Notes: generated by a model not told the origin, from the sequence alone. A DNA stretch of 64,000 bases from Xylophilus sp. GW821-FHT01B05 (GCA_038961845.1 CP152408.1:5146001-5210000), one strand, 5' to 3'. Positions 33,760-43,619 are shown, counted from the first letter of the stretch. Numbers and translations: made by a program.

Positions 33760-34620
33760 ATGTTCGTCATCATCGGCTACGTCGTCTGCCTCGGCTGCAT
33801 CTTCGGGATGTTCATCCTGCATGGCGGCAATATTGGCGTGATCCTGCAGGCGCTGCCCTTTGAGCTGATCACCATCCTGGGCGGCGCGCTGGGCGCCTTC
33901 GTGGTGAACAACCAGTCCAAGGTGCTCAAGGCCACGGTCAAGGTGCTGCCGCAGGCCTTCAAGGGCTCCAAGTACACCAAGGCGCGCTACCTGGAGCTGA
34001 TGTCGCTGCTCTACGACATCCTGCAAAAAGCCCGCAAGGACGGCCTGATGGCGATCGAAAACGACGTCGAGAAGCCCGAGGAATCGCCCATCTTCCAGAA
34101 GTACCCGGCCGTGGGCAATGACCACCACGTGGCCGAATTCATGACCGACTACCTGCGCATGATGGTGTCGGGCAACCTCAATTCACACGAGATCGAGGCG
34201 CTGATGGACAGCGAGATCGAAACCCACCACCAAGAGGCCCATGGCCCGGTGGCCGCCCTGACCCGGCTGGCCGGCGCACTGCCGGCCTTCGGCATCGTGG
34301 CGGCCGTGCTGGGGGTGGTCAACACCATGGGTTCGGTGGGCCAGCCGCCGGCGGTGCTGGGCGCCATGATCGGCTCGGCCCTGGTGGGCACCTTCCTGGG
34401 CATTCTCCTTGCTTACGGTGTGGTGGAGCCGCTGGCCGGGCTGCTGGAGCAGAAGTCCGAGGACGGCACCAAGGAGCTGCAATGCATCAAGACCACGCTG
34501 CTGGCCAGCATGCAGGGCTACAACCCGACCACCGCCATCGAATTCGGCCGCAAGGTGCTGTTCTCCGACGTGCGCCCGAGCTTCATCGAGCTTGAGAGCC
34601 ACGTGAAGGGCCGGAAGTAA
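33760..34620 (+). CDS. motA: MotA flagellar stator protein
   Basis: Proton-channel subunit of the stator. The 286-residue protein has four membrane segments: about 2-20, 28-48, 165-190 (LPAFGIVAAVLGVVNTMG) and 200-222 (LGAMIGSALVGTFLGILLAYG). A large cytoplasmic loop between the second and third carries the charged residues that contact FliG. It is followed by motB after 21 bp. Confidence 0.97.
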   Translation: MFVIIGYVVCLGCIFGMFILHGGNIGVILQALPFELITILGGALGAFVVNNQSKVLKATVKVLPQAFKGSKYTKARYLELMSLLYDILQKARKDGLMAIENDVEKPEESPIFQKYPAVGNDHHVAEFMTDYLRMMVSGNLNSHEIEALMDSEIETHHQEAHGPVAALTRLAGALPAFGIVAAVLGVVNTMGSVGQPPAVLGAMIGSALVGTFLGILLAYGVVEPLAGLLEQKSEDGTKELQCIKTTLLASMQGYNPTTAIEFGRKVLFSDVRPSFIELESHVKGRK

Positions 34621-34641
34621 GCGTAAAGCAAGGAGGCCACC

Positions 34642-35607
34642 ATGGCCGACAAGAAGCTCCAGCCCATCATCGTCAAGCGCATCAAGAAGCAGGCCCACAA
34701 GGCCCATGGCGGCGCCTGGAAGATCGCCTACGCCGACTTCGTCACGGCCATGATGGCCTTCTTTCTGCTGATGTGGCTGCTGGGCTCGACCGCCAAGGGC
34801 GAGCTGCAGGGCATTGCCGCTTATTTCAGCTCGCCGCTGAAGGTGGCCATGGTGGGCGGCAATGGCGCGGGCAATAGCTCGAGCGTGATTCCGGGCGGCG
34901 GCAACGATCTGTCCAAGGTGCACGGCCAGGTGCGCCGGGCCGACGCCGAGGCCGATCGCCAGTCGCGCATGTCGCCCGAGGCGGCCAAGGCCGAGATCGC
35001 CCGGCAAGATGCCCAGAAGCTGCGCATGCTGCGTGAGAAAATCGAGGCGCTGATCACCGAAAGCCCCAAGTTGCAGGAATTCCGCTCCCAGATCCGCCTG
35101 GACATCACGCCCGACGGCCTGCAGATCCAGATCGTGGACGACCAGAACCGCCCCATGTTCGACACCGGCAGCGCGCTGGTGAAGCCCTATATGCGCGACA
35201 TCCTGCGCGAGGTGGGCGCCGCGCTCAACGGCGTCGAAAACCGCATCAGCCTGGCCGGCCACACCGATGCCGCGCCCTACGGCAACGGCGTGCGCGGCTA
35301 CGGCAACTGGGAGCTTTCATCCGATCGGGCCAATGCCTCGCGCCGCGAACTGGTGGCCGCCGGCATGCCCGACGCCAAGCTGGTGCGCGTGGTGGGCTTG
35401 TCCGCAAGTGACCTGCTGGAGCCCGAGCACCCGCTGGCGCCGGTCAACCGCCGCATCAGCATCACCGTGATGACGCACGAGGCCGAGACCCGTCTGCTGG
35501 GCACCCAGCACAAGGCGGCGCTGTCGGCCGAGCAGATTGCCGGCGCCATCCAGGAAATCGAACAGGCGCCGGCTTCGGCCGCCGCACCGGCGGCCGCGAC
35601 GCGTTAG
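34642..35607 (+). CDS. motB: MotB flagellar stator protein
   Basis: Partner of MotA that anchors the stator to peptidoglycan. The 321-residue protein has one membrane helix (about 30-50) carrying the proton-accepting Asp32 in [17 protein letters not shown], a periplasmic plug region, and an OmpA-like peptidoglycan-binding domain (about 160-280, [33 protein letters not shown]). The Asp and the OmpA motifs agree with a proton-driven MotB. Confidence 0.97.
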   Translation: MADKKLQPIIVKRIKKQAHKAHGGAWKIAYADFVTAMMAFFLLMWLLGSTAKGELQGIAAYFSSPLKVAMVGGNGAGNSSSVIPGGGNDLSKVHGQVRRADAEADRQSRMSPEAAKAEIARQDAQKLRMLREKIEALITESPKLQEFRSQIRLDITPDGLQIQIVDDQNRPMFDTGSALVKPYMRDILREVGAALNGVENRISLAGHTDAAPYGNGVRGYGNWELSSDRANASRRELVAAGMPDAKLVRVVGLSASDLLEPEHPLAPVNRRISITVMTHEAETRLLGTQHKAALSAEQIAGAIQEIEQAPASAAAPAAATR

Positions 35608-35666
35608 CATCCGCCGCCTGCCCCCATGACCTCCATAACTACCATTCCCTACCGAAAGGGTCTCTC

Positions 35667-36056
35667 GTGGCCACTGCCCTGCGCTTCCTGATCGTCGACG
35701 ATTTCTCGACCATGCGGAGGATCGTCCGCAACCTGCTCAAAGAGAGCGGTTACGCCGACGCCGATGAAGCCGAGGACGGCGTCGCCGCCCTCAACAAACT
35801 GCGCAACAGCCGGTTCGACTTCGTTGTGACCGACATCAACATGCCCAACATGAACGGCTTTGAGCTGCTGTCGCAGATCAAGGGCGATGAAAAGCTCAAG
35901 CACCTGCCGGTGCTGATGGTGACCGCCGAAGCGCGCAAGGAAGACATCGTCGCGGCCGCCCAGGGCGGCGCTGCCGGCTACATCGTCAAGCCCTTCACCA
36001 AGGCCACGCTGGAAGAGAAGGTTCTCAACATCTTGAAAAAGACGGGGCTGGCATGA
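35667..36056 (+). CDS. cheY: CheY motor-binding response regulator
   Basis: When phosphorylated by CheA it binds FliM and changes rotation. The 129-residue product resembles enterobacterial CheY closely: DD at 11-12, phospho-acceptor D56 in [13 protein letters not shown]86, K108 and the C-terminal helix. It starts with GTG (35667-35669) with GAAAGGG upstream. Its stop overlaps the cheZ start by 4 bp, so the regulator and its phosphatase are translated together. It is probably the main motor regulator; the cheY upstream of cheA is more divergent. Confidence 0.96.
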   Translation: MATALRFLIVDDFSTMRRIVRNLLKESGYADADEAEDGVAALNKLRNSRFDFVVTDINMPNMNGFELLSQIKGDEKLKHLPVLMVTAEARKEDIVAAAQGGAAGYIVKPFTKATLEEKVLNILKKTGLA

Positions 36057-36769
36057 CGACGGCGCAGCAGGCATCTTCCCCTCTGTTGGCCACGGATACC
36101 GTGGTCGACGTGCACACCAAGATCGGCCAGCTCACGCGCCAGCTGCATGACTCCCTCAATGCCCTGGGCTACACCGAGAAGCTGCGCGACAGCGCCGGCG
36201 AGCTGCCCGACGCCAAGAGCCGGCTGACCTATATCGCGCGCCTGACCGGCGAAGCCGCCGAGAAGGTGCTGAACCGGGTCGACCAGGCCAAGAGCCAGCA
36301 TGCCTACATCGCCACCGAAACGCGGCGCATGGTCACCGACCTGGTGAAGGACCCGGTGGCCGCCGTGGCCACCGGCAAGATCATGAACTTCCTGACCGAC
36401 ATGGAGCGCGTCACCCATGAGGCCGACGGTCACCTGACCGAAATCATGATGGCGCAGGACTTCCATGACCTCACCGGCCAGGTGATCGCCCGCGTCGTGA
36501 GCCTGGCCGCGACGCTGGAAGACCAACTGGTCCAGCTGCTGATCCAGACCGCCCCGCCGGGCAGCGCCCCGCCCGAAGCCGCGGCTGCCGCCACGGCTGC
36601 CACCGCCGCCGCCGCCAGCGCTGCGGCCGCCTCCGCCGACGAACTGCCCGCGCCAGGCCCCACGGCCACGCCGCGCCTGCAGGGGCCGGTGGTGGACCCG
36701 GAGACGGCATCGGATGTCGTCACTAGCCAGTCCGAAGTGGACGATTTGCTGGCAAGTTTAGGTTTTTGA
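36053..36769 (+). CDS. cheZ: CheZ CheY-P phosphatase
   Basis: Accelerates dephosphorylation of CheY-P. The 238-residue protein is a long helical hairpin with the active-site motif [15 protein letters not shown], where D139 and Q143 correspond to Asp143 and Gln147 of the E. coli enzyme. A disordered Ala/Pro-rich linker (about 167-220) leads to the CheY-binding tail [13 protein letters not shown]. All key residues are present. Confidence 0.97.
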   Translation: MTTAQQASSPLLATDTVVDVHTKIGQLTRQLHDSLNALGYTEKLRDSAGELPDAKSRLTYIARLTGEAAEKVLNRVDQAKSQHAYIATETRRMVTDLVKDPVAAVATGKIMNFLTDMERVTHEADGHLTEIMMAQDFHDLTGQVIARVVSLAATLEDQLVQLLIQTAPPGSAPPEAAAAATAATAAAASAAAASADELPAPGPTATPRLQGPVVDPETASDVVTSQSEVDDLLASLGF

Positions 36770-36784
36770 AGGAAAAGTGGCTCT

Positions 36785-36821
36785 AGCCCAGGCTGCGCCT
36801 GGGCTTCTAGCTATCTTTTTT
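36785..36821 (+). terminator. Terminator downstream of cheZ
   Basis: Stem agcccaggc/gcctgggct around tgc (36785-36805), then ctagctat and a T run ending at 36821. It is a member of the dispersed tagctat repeat family and is almost the same as the structure at 43539. Confidence 0.88.
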
Positions 36822-36844
36822 GAAATCCCCTGCCGTACGCCCGC

Positions 36845-36893
36845 TGCCGGGCTGAACAGGCGGGGTGAACCCGGTCTTATCGGGCTTTAGCGC
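36845..36893. promoter_or_regulatory. Weak FlhDC-like dyad before flhB
   Basis: TGCCGGGCTGAACAGGCG followed after 11 bp by GTCTTATCGGGCTTTAG loosely resembles the dyad seen before fliL and fliE/fliF. The match is poorer, and the site is reported only because flhB is expected in the same regulatory class. Confidence 0.25.
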
Positions 36894-36937
36894 GGGCGGC
36901 GCGTGCCGACAATCGGCGGGACCAGCCCTCCCGCCCC

Positions 36938-38155
36938 ATGAGTTCCAGCCAAGACCGCCAGCTACCCGCTACCGAACAAAAGCTTCGGCAGGCCCGCCAG
37001 GACGGGCAGGTTTCCCGTTCGCGCGATTTGGCCCACCTGGCCGTGCTGGGCAGTGGCGCGGTCGCGGTGATGGTGCTGATGCCTGTGGTGTTCGACCGGC
37101 TCAAGCTGGCGCTCAGCCGGCAACTGGTGTTCAACGCCACCACCTTGCAAGACCCGGCCAACATGCTGCACCAGTTGCGCGACCTGAGCCTGGTCGGCCT
37201 GCTGGCGGCACTGGCCTTTGCCGTGATCGTGGGCGCAACCGCCATGCTCAGCACCGTGGCCGCAGGCGGCTGGGTCAGCAGCCTGAAACCCGTCATGCCC
37301 GACTTCAACCGGATCAACCCGCTCGCGGGCCTGGGCCGGCTGTTCAGCAAGCAGCAACTGGCCAATGTCAGCAAGCTGTGCCTGCTGACCTGCATCCTGG
37401 CGCTGGTCTCCTGGAGCTACCTGCGCAGCAGCGTGCAGCGTGTCGCCAGCCTGGTGCTGCAGCCCTCGACCATGGCCATGCAGGACCTGGGCAACTGGCT
37501 GGTCACGGGCGTGTCGCTGCTGCTGCTGGTGGTGTTTGCGGCAGCCGTGCTGGACGTGCCGCTGCAGGCCTTCTTCCACCGCTCGCGGCTCAAGATGAGC
37601 CACCAGGAAGTCAAGCAGGAGCACAAAAACTCCGAGGGCAGCCCCGAGGTCAAGAACAAGCTGCGCCAGCGCCAGCGCGAGGTGTCGCAGCGCCGCAGCA
37701 TCTCCAACGTGCCCAAGGCCGACTTCGTGCTGATGAACCCGACGCACTATGCGGTGGCGCTCAAGTACGACGAGAAGACCATGGGCGCGCCGCAGGTGAT
37801 CGCCAAGGGCGCCGACCTGCTGGCCATGCGCATCCGCGAGGTGGCCAAGTCGCACGACGTGCCGGTGCTGCAGTCGCCCATGCTGGCGCGCGCGCTGTAC
37901 GCCCATGCCGAGCTGGACCAGGCGATTCCCTCGGCGCTGTATGCCGCCGTGGCGCAGGTGCTGGCCTACGTCTACCGCATGAAGGCCGCGCTGCGCGGCC
38001 AGGGCGCCATGCCGACCGCCGAGCCGCGGCCCGAGCCGCTGGTGCCGCCCGAGATGGACCCGCACCACAAGCCGGCGCACGCCGCCGCGCCCGCCACCAG
38101 CTCTCCGGCCGCGCCGGTGGAGTCCCTGTCTTCGACCTCAAGGATTGACCGATGA
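36938..38155 (+). CDS. flhB: FlhB flagellar export switch protein
   Basis: Export-gate protein that switches substrate class from hook to filament after autocleavage. The 405-residue product has four membrane segments in residues 30-210 and a cytoplasmic domain with the self-cleaving NPTH motif at 267-270 (VLMNPTHYAVALKY). A Pro/Ala-rich C-terminal tail of about 50 residues is longer than in enterobacteria. It overlaps flhA by ATGA. Confidence 0.97.
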   Translation: MSSSQDRQLPATEQKLRQARQDGQVSRSRDLAHLAVLGSGAVAVMVLMPVVFDRLKLALSRQLVFNATTLQDPANMLHQLRDLSLVGLLAALAFAVIVGATAMLSTVAAGGWVSSLKPVMPDFNRINPLAGLGRLFSKQQLANVSKLCLLTCILALVSWSYLRSSVQRVASLVLQPSTMAMQDLGNWLVTGVSLLLLVVFAAAVLDVPLQAFFHRSRLKMSHQEVKQEHKNSEGSPEVKNKLRQRQREVSQRRSISNVPKADFVLMNPTHYAVALKYDEKTMGAPQVIAKGADLLAMRIREVAKSHDVPVLQSPMLARALYAHAELDQAIPSALYAAVAQVLAYVYRMKAALRGQGAMPTAEPRPEPLVPPEMDPHHKPAHAAAPATSSPAAPVESLSSTSRIDR

Positions 38156-40254
38156 ACGCCTCGCTTGGACAGCTAGGACAGGCCCGGCTCTGGCTCGGCA
38201 AGCACGCCACGATGCTGCAGGGCATTGCCGCGCCGCTGTTCGTGGTGATGATCCTGGCCATGATGGTGCTGCCAATGCCGCCCTGGCTGCTGGACACCTT
38301 CTTCACCATCAACATCGCGGTGGCGCTGATGGTGATGATGGTGGCGGCCTACATGATCAAGCCGCTGGATTTCATCGCCTTCCCCTCGGTGCTGCTGCTG
38401 ACCACGCTGATGCGCCTGTCGCTCAACGTGGCCTCGACCCGGGTCGTGCTGCTGGAAGGCCACACCGGCGCCGGCGCGGCGGGTGCCGTGATCGAGGCCT
38501 TTGGCCACTTCCTGATCGGCGGCAACTTCGCGGTCGGGCTGATCGTGTTCGCGATCCTGGTGGTGATCAACTTCGTGGTGGTGACCAAGGGCGCAGAGCG
38601 CATCGCCGAGGTCTCGGCCCGCTTCACGCTGGACGCCATGCCCGGCAAGCAGATGGCGGTGGACGCCGACCTGAACGCCGGCCTGATCGACGAGGCCACG
38701 GCGCGCAAGCGCCGGGTCGAGGTGGGCGAGGAAGCCAACTTCTTCGGCGCCATGGACGGCGCCAGCAAGTTTGTGCGTGGCGACGCCATCGCCGGCATCC
38801 TGATCCTGCTGATCAACATCGTCGGCGGCTTTGCCGTGGGCGTGCTGCAGCACAACCTGTCGGCCAGCCAGGCGGCCGACAGCTACATCCTGCTGGCCGT
38901 GGGCGATGCGCTGGTGGCGCAGATCCCGGGCCTGCTGATCTCGGTGGCTGCGGCCATGGTGATCTCGCGCGTGGGCAAGGAGCAGGACGTGGGCGGCCAG
39001 ATCCTGGGCCAGTTGTTCAACTCGCCCAAGGTGCTGGGGCTGACGGCCGGCATCCTGATCCTGCTGGGCCTGATCCCGGGCATGCCGCACGCGGTGTTCC
39101 TGGGCGTGGGCAGCGCCATCGCCTACATGGCCTGGCGCCTGCACAAGCGGCCGCCGCCGGCCGATCCGGCCGCCGCCGCAGCCGCTGCGGCCACCACCGC
39201 GCAGCCCGACGGCGAAGCCTCCTGGGACGACCTGCAGCCGGTCGACCTGCTGGGCCTGGAGCTGGGCTACCGCCTGATCGCGCTGGTGGACAAGAACCGC
39301 CAGGGCGACCTGCTGACCCGCATCAAGGGCGTGCGCCGCAAGTTTGCGCAAGAGGTGGGCTTTTTGCCGCCCGCCGTGCACGTGCGCGACAACCTGGAGC
39401 TGAAGCCCAGCGGCTACCGCATCACCCTGCGCGGTGTGGTCGTGGGCGAGGGCGAGGCCTTCCCCGGCATGTTCCTGGCGATCAACCCGGGCGGCATCAC
39501 CACGCCGCTGATCGGCACGCCCACCACCGACCCGGCCTTTGGCCTGCCGGCGCACTGGATCGACGAGCGGCAGAAGGAAGCGGCGCAAATGGCCGGCTTT
39601 ACCGTGGTTGATTCAGAAACCGTGATGGCCACCCATTTGTCACACTTGATGCAAGTGCAGGCAGCCAAGCTCTTGAGCCGCACCGAGACCCAGCAGCTCG
39701 TCGAACACGTCGCCAAGCTGGCCCCGAAACTGATCGAGGAAGTCGTTCCCAAAATGGTGCCGATCGCTGTGTTCCAAAAGGTGCTCCAGCTGCTGCTGGA
39801 TGAGTCGGTGCACATCCGCGACATCCGCACCATCGTCGAGACGCTGGCCGAGCACGCCGGCAGCATCAGCGACCCGGCCGAGCTGGCGCGCCGTGTGCGC
39901 GTGGCGCTGGCGCCGGCCATCGTGCAACAGATTTACGGCCCGACCCGCGAGCTGGCGGTGATCGCCATCGAGCCCGGCCTGGAGCGCCTGCTGGTGCAGG
40001 CCCTGGGCGGCGCCGGCGGCCCGGCGCTGGACCCGGGCGTGGCCGACGTGCTCACCCGCTCTGCCGCAGAAGTGGCCCTCAAGCAGGAAGAGCTGGGCCT
40101 GCCCGCCTGCCTGCTGGTGCCCGACATCATTCGCAGCGCCATCGCTCGCCTGGTGCGGCGCGTGGCGCCCCGCCTGCAGGTGCTCGCCCACAGCGAGATC
40201 CCTGAAACCCACACTATCCGCATCGGTCCGATCCTCCGAGGTGCCTCCGCATGA
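38152..40254 (+). CDS. flhA: FlhA flagellar export gate protein
   Basis: Nine-subunit export gate component that docks chaperone-substrate complexes. The 700-residue protein has an N-terminal half with about eight membrane segments and the family FHIPEP block (RIAEVSARFTLDAMPGKQMA, DADLNAGLID). The large cytoplasmic domain runs from about 350. It is a class-standard FlhA, coupled to flhB and flhF by 4-bp overlaps on both sides. Confidence 0.98.
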   Translation: MNASLGQLGQARLWLGKHATMLQGIAAPLFVVMILAMMVLPMPPWLLDTFFTINIAVALMVMMVAAYMIKPLDFIAFPSVLLLTTLMRLSLNVASTRVVLLEGHTGAGAAGAVIEAFGHFLIGGNFAVGLIVFAILVVINFVVVTKGAERIAEVSARFTLDAMPGKQMAVDADLNAGLIDEATARKRRVEVGEEANFFGAMDGASKFVRGDAIAGILILLINIVGGFAVGVLQHNLSASQAADSYILLAVGDALVAQIPGLLISVAAAMVISRVGKEQDVGGQILGQLFNSPKVLGLTAGILILLGLIPGMPHAVFLGVGSAIAYMAWRLHKRPPPADPAAAAAAAATTAQPDGEASWDDLQPVDLLGLELGYRLIALVDKNRQGDLLTRIKGVRRKFAQEVGFLPPAVHVRDNLELKPSGYRITLRGVVVGEGEAFPGMFLAINPGGITTPLIGTPTTDPAFGLPAHWIDERQKEAAQMAGFTVVDSETVMATHLSHLMQVQAAKLLSRTETQQLVEHVAKLAPKLIEEVVPKMVPIAVFQKVLQLLLDESVHIRDIRTIVETLAEHAGSISDPAELARRVRVALAPAIVQQIYGPTRELAVIAIEPGLERLLVQALGGAGGPALDPGVADVLTRSAAEVALKQEELGLPACLLVPDIIRSAIARLVRRVAPRLQVLAHSEIPETHTIRIGPILRGASA

Positions 40255-41804
40255 ACATCCAACGCTTCCACGCCGCCACCTCGCGCGAGGCCCTGGCCAA
40301 GGCCCGCGCCGCCTTTGGCGAAGGCACGCTGATCCTGTCGAACCGCCCCACCGCCAACGGCGTGGAAGTGGTCGCCACCGCCGAGGACTCGCTGGCCGCG
40401 CTGGACGACCAGCCAGCGGCCCCCGCGCCCTCGGCCTCGCCGCTGCAGAGCCGCGCCGCTGCCCAGCTGGAGTCGCCGCGCGCAAGCCCGGCACGCACCA
40501 CCGCCGCCCGGCCCGCCGCGCCGCGCAACCCGGTGCAGGACGACACCGAGCAACTGGCGATGAGCACCCTCTCGTTCCAGGACTACGTGCGCGAGCGCAT
40601 GCTGCGCCGCCGCCACGAGGCGCTGTCCGGCCAGGCTGAAGGCCTGCGCGCCGACGAGGCGCTGGCCGACCCAGAACCCGCGCCAGCCGCACCACAGGTA
40701 CGGGCCCGCCCCGCACCGGTCGCGGCACCCGTGGTGGCCCCGATTGCCACACGCGCACCCACGCCAGTGGCGCGCCCAGCCCCGCCGGAAGCCCCACGCG
40801 CACGCGCTGCCGCCCCGGCCGCACCCTTTGGTGCCGCGCCTTCGCAAGGCATCGTGGACGAGCTGCAGTCCATGAAGGAGCTGATCGAGGAACGCTTCAA
40901 CACCCTGGCCTGGCTGGGCCAGGCGCGGCAGGACCCGATCCAGTCCAATCTGATGCTCAAGCTGATCCGCGCCGGCTACTCGCCCGCGCTGGCGCGCGCC
41001 GTGCTCGAGCGCCTGCCGCAAGACGCCGACCCGGCCGAGGCCGTGCGCTGGCTGATGGATGTGCTGGAGCGCAACCTGCGCACCGACCCCGACAACCGGC
41101 CGCTGGCCGAAGAGGGCGGCATCTTCGCGCTGGTCGGCGCCACCGGCGTCGGCAAAACCACCACCGCCGCCAAGCTGGCCGCGCAGTGCGCGCGCGTGCA
41201 CGGGCCGGCCAGCGTCGGCCTGATCACGCTCGACACCTACCGCATCGCGGCCCACGAACAACTGCGCGCCTACGGCCGCATGCTGGGCGTGGTGGCGCAC
41301 CTGGCGCATGACCGCGCCGCGCTGCAAGACCTGCTGGGCCTGCTGGCCGGCAAGAAGATGGTGCTGATCGACACCACCGGCGTCGCCCCGCGCGACCCGC
41401 GCAAGCGCGACATGCTCGACGTGCTCGACCTGCCCGGCATCCAGCGCCTGATGGTGCTCAATGCCGGCGGCCATGGCGACACGCTGGACGACGTGGTCGC
41501 CTCGTTCAAGACCGGCGGTGCGCAGCAGGCCATCCTGTCCAAGACCGATGAAGCGGTAAAGCTCGGCCCGGCGGTCGATGCGCTGATCCGCCACCAACTG
41601 GTGCTGCGCGGCGTGGCCAACGGCCAGCGCGTGCCCGAAGACTGGGAAGAAGCCGACGCCGGCCACCTGGTGCGCGCCTCCATGCGCGCACCGGCCAAGT
41701 CCGCCTTCGACCCGAAGGCGGCCGACCTCAACTTCTTCTTTGCCCAGGCCTCGGCCGCGCCCACCGCGACCGCCGCCCGGCCGCGGAGCACCGTCCATGC
41801 TTGA
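40251..41804 (+). CDS. flhF: FlhF SRP-like GTPase
   Basis: Directs the site and number of flagella, mostly in polar-flagellated bacteria. The 517-residue protein has an N-terminal B domain (1-120) beginning MNIQRFHAATSREALAKARA, a Pro/Ala-rich linker (about 140-200), an N domain and a GTPase domain with P-loop GATGVGKTTTAAKLA at about 296-310, LITLDTYRIAAHEQL, VLIDTTG and the KTD of guanine recognition. It indicates polar or few flagella. The next gene begins inside its last codons. Confidence 0.96.
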   Translation: MNIQRFHAATSREALAKARAAFGEGTLILSNRPTANGVEVVATAEDSLAALDDQPAAPAPSASPLQSRAAAQLESPRASPARTTAARPAAPRNPVQDDTEQLAMSTLSFQDYVRERMLRRRHEALSGQAEGLRADEALADPEPAPAAPQVRARPAPVAAPVVAPIATRAPTPVARPAPPEAPRARAAAPAAPFGAAPSQGIVDELQSMKELIEERFNTLAWLGQARQDPIQSNLMLKLIRAGYSPALARAVLERLPQDADPAEAVRWLMDVLERNLRTDPDNRPLAEEGGIFALVGATGVGKTTTAAKLAAQCARVHGPASVGLITLDTYRIAAHEQLRAYGRMLGVVAHLAHDRAALQDLLGLLAGKKMVLIDTTGVAPRDPRKRDMLDVLDLPGIQRLMVLNAGGHGDTLDDVVASFKTGGAQQAILSKTDEAVKLGPAVDALIRHQLVLRGVANGQRVPEDWEEADAGHLVRASMRAPAKSAFDPKAADLNFFFAQASAAPTATAARPRSTVHA

Positions 41805-42618
41805 AGCCCACCTCGACCAGGGCGCCGGCCTGCGGCTGCAGATGCCCCAGGCCGCGCCACGGCTGGCGGCCCTGGTGAGCCAGGGCGACCCGCTTACCGA
41901 GCTGCCGCTGCTGTGGCAGCTGTGCGCCGCGCTGCAGGCGCTGGGCTACCAGGTGGCCGTGCTCGACGCCACCGTGGCCGAGACAGCAGACGCCCCCGGC
42001 CTGGCCCAGTTGCTGGACGGCAGCATGGCCGCCGACGACGAGCTGGACCCGGGCGCCGAGCCCGCGGGCCTGGCCGTGTTCCCGGCCGCCAGCGGCCTGG
42101 CCATGCTCACCGCCGGCACCCAGGCGCCTGCGGCCGTGCATGCCTCGCGCCTGGCGCGCCTGGCCCGCGTGCTGCGCCCGCATGACCTGGCCCTGCTCTA
42201 CGGCAGCGCCGAACTGCTGGCGCGCTGGACCGCGCAGTGCGGCATCGTGCCGGTGCTGCCGGCCGCGCCGCTGCAAAGCGGCGTGCTGGCGGCCTACCAA
42301 TCCCTGCGCGTGCTGCACCAGGCAGGCGTCGTGCCCACGCTGGCCTCGGTCGTCACCCGCACCGGCATGGTCACCGCCGGCAGCGCCCGGGCCGCACGCG
42401 ACAACCTGGCGCGCTGCGCCGCCGACTGGCTGGGCTGCCGCATCGAGGTGCTGCGCGTGCGCACCGCCACGGCCGACGGCGCGCCGGTGCCCGGCGACGT
42501 GCACCGGCTGGCGCTGCGCCTGCTGGAAGGCGCCGCCGCGCTCGCGCCGGAACCCGTCCTGGCCGTGCCCGTAACCGGCGCACACTCCGCATTCGACCGT
42601 TCTGAACAGAGCCACTGA
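41797..42618 (+). CDS. FlhG/MinD-position protein lacking the Walker A motif
   Basis: A 273-residue protein in the place normally held by flhG (fleN), between flhF and fliA. The order of strands and helices resembles a MinD/ParA fold: LLWQLCAALQALGYQVAVLDAT, LAVFPAASGLAMLTAG, DLALLYGSAELLARW and LPAAPLQSGVLAAYQSLRVL. However, the P-loop signature (GKGGxGKT) is absent; QGDPLTELPLLWQL is found in its place. It overlaps flhF by 8 bp and fliA by 1 bp. It may be a non-ATPase regulator of flagellar number that works through FlhF; that role is inference. Confidence 0.7.
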   Translation: MLEAHLDQGAGLRLQMPQAAPRLAALVSQGDPLTELPLLWQLCAALQALGYQVAVLDATVAETADAPGLAQLLDGSMAADDELDPGAEPAGLAVFPAASGLAMLTAGTQAPAAVHASRLARLARVLRPHDLALLYGSAELLARWTAQCGIVPVLPAAPLQSGVLAAYQSLRVLHQAGVVPTLASVVTRTGMVTAGSARAARDNLARCAADWLGCRIEVLRVRTATADGAPVPGDVHRLALRLLEGAAALAPEPVLAVPVTGAHSAFDRSEQSH

Positions 42619-43331
42619 TGTACACCGCCAAAGGCCAACTCGATCGAGAGGCGATGATTCGCCAGTACGTACCCCTGGTACGGCGGCTGGCGCACCACAT
42701 GATCGCCAAACTGCCGCCCAACATCGAGATCGACGATCTGATCCAGGTCGGCATGATGGGCCTGGCCGAGGCGCTGTCGCGCTACCAGGTGAGCCAGGGC
42801 GTGCAGTTCGAGACCTTTGCCACCCAGCGCATACGCGGCGCCATGATCGACGAGCTGCGCGAAGGCGACTGGATGAGCCGCGGCTCGCGCAAAAGCCAGA
42901 AGGACATCGAGCACGCAGTGCAGCGCCTGGAGCAGCGCCTGGGCCGCAGCCCGCTCGAATCCGAGATCGCCGCCGAGCTCGACATGAGCCTGCCCGACTA
43001 CCAGAGCCTGCTGGCCAAGGTGCGCGGCACCCAGCTGGTCTACCTGGAAGACATGACCGCCGGCGAAGACCAGGACGGCTTCCTCGACCGCCACGTGGGC
43101 GACGCCGATGCCGACCCCATGCACCAGCTGCGCGACCAGCGCCTGCGCGAAGGCCTGGTCGCCGCCATCGAGGCCCTGCCCGAGCGCGAGAAATTCATCA
43201 TGAGCATGTACTACGACGACGACATGAACCTGAAGGAAATCGCCGCCGTGCTGGGCATCACCGAGTCGCGCGTCTGCCAGTTGCACAGCCAGTCCATCGC
43301 GCGCCTGCGGGCGCGCATGCGGAGTCACTGA
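42618..43331 (+). CDS. fliA: FliA, sigma-28 factor of flagellar genes
   Basis: Directs transcription of late flagellar and chemotaxis genes and is held inactive by FlgM until the hook is complete. The 237-residue protein shows region 2 (PLVRRLAHHMIAKLPPNIEIDDLIQVGMMGL, here over about 19-50, with FETFATQRIRGAMIDELR), region 3 and region 4 (LPEREKFIMSMYYDDDMNLKEIA, LGITESRVCQLHSQSIARL). Four promoters of its type are seen in this window. Confidence 0.97.
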   Translation: MYTAKGQLDREAMIRQYVPLVRRLAHHMIAKLPPNIEIDDLIQVGMMGLAEALSRYQVSQGVQFETFATQRIRGAMIDELREGDWMSRGSRKSQKDIEHAVQRLEQRLGRSPLESEIAAELDMSLPDYQSLLAKVRGTQLVYLEDMTAGEDQDGFLDRHVGDADADPMHQLRDQRLREGLVAAIEALPEREKFIMSMYYDDDMNLKEIAAVLGITESRVCQLHSQSIARLRARMRSH

Positions 43332-43332
43332 G

Positions 43333-43478
43333 CTCACCCCCAGGCTACGCACTCCGTGTCTTCGCCAACCCCCTTCCGGGGTGTCACTGGGCTCACCCCC
43401 AGGCTACGCGCTTCGCGTCTTCGCCAACCCCCTTCCGGGGGCAACACCAGCGGACTGGCAAAGCCAGATCCGCGGTGT
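43333..43478. repeat. REP-like elements downstream of fliA (one and a half copies, inverted)
   Basis: Reverse-oriented copies of the 18432 family: first a truncated piece (43335-43385: cccccaggctacgcactccg to ccccttccggggtg), then a fuller copy (43391-43478) ending tccgcggtgtt. The 373-bp fliA-flgN spacer is filled by these, the terminator at 43539 and another copy at 43620; no gene is visible. Confidence 0.85.
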
Positions 43479-43538
43479 TCTTGGCATCGGGCATGCTCTG
43501 GGCGGTGCTGATTTCGTTTTTGAATGAAAAGTGGCTTT

Positions 43539-43575
43539 AGCCCAGGTGCAGCCTGGGCTTCTAGCTATCTTTTTT
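43539..43575. terminator. Terminator in the fliA-flgN spacer
   Basis: Stem agcccagg/cctgggct (43539-43546 with 43552-43559), followed by ctagctat and a T run to 43575. It is nearly identical to the cheZ terminator at 36785 and belongs to the same dispersed family. Confidence 0.85.
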
Positions 43576-43619
43576 ATAATCGCCACCCGAACAAGAGGCA
43601 CCGCCCTCTCCCTACCAAG

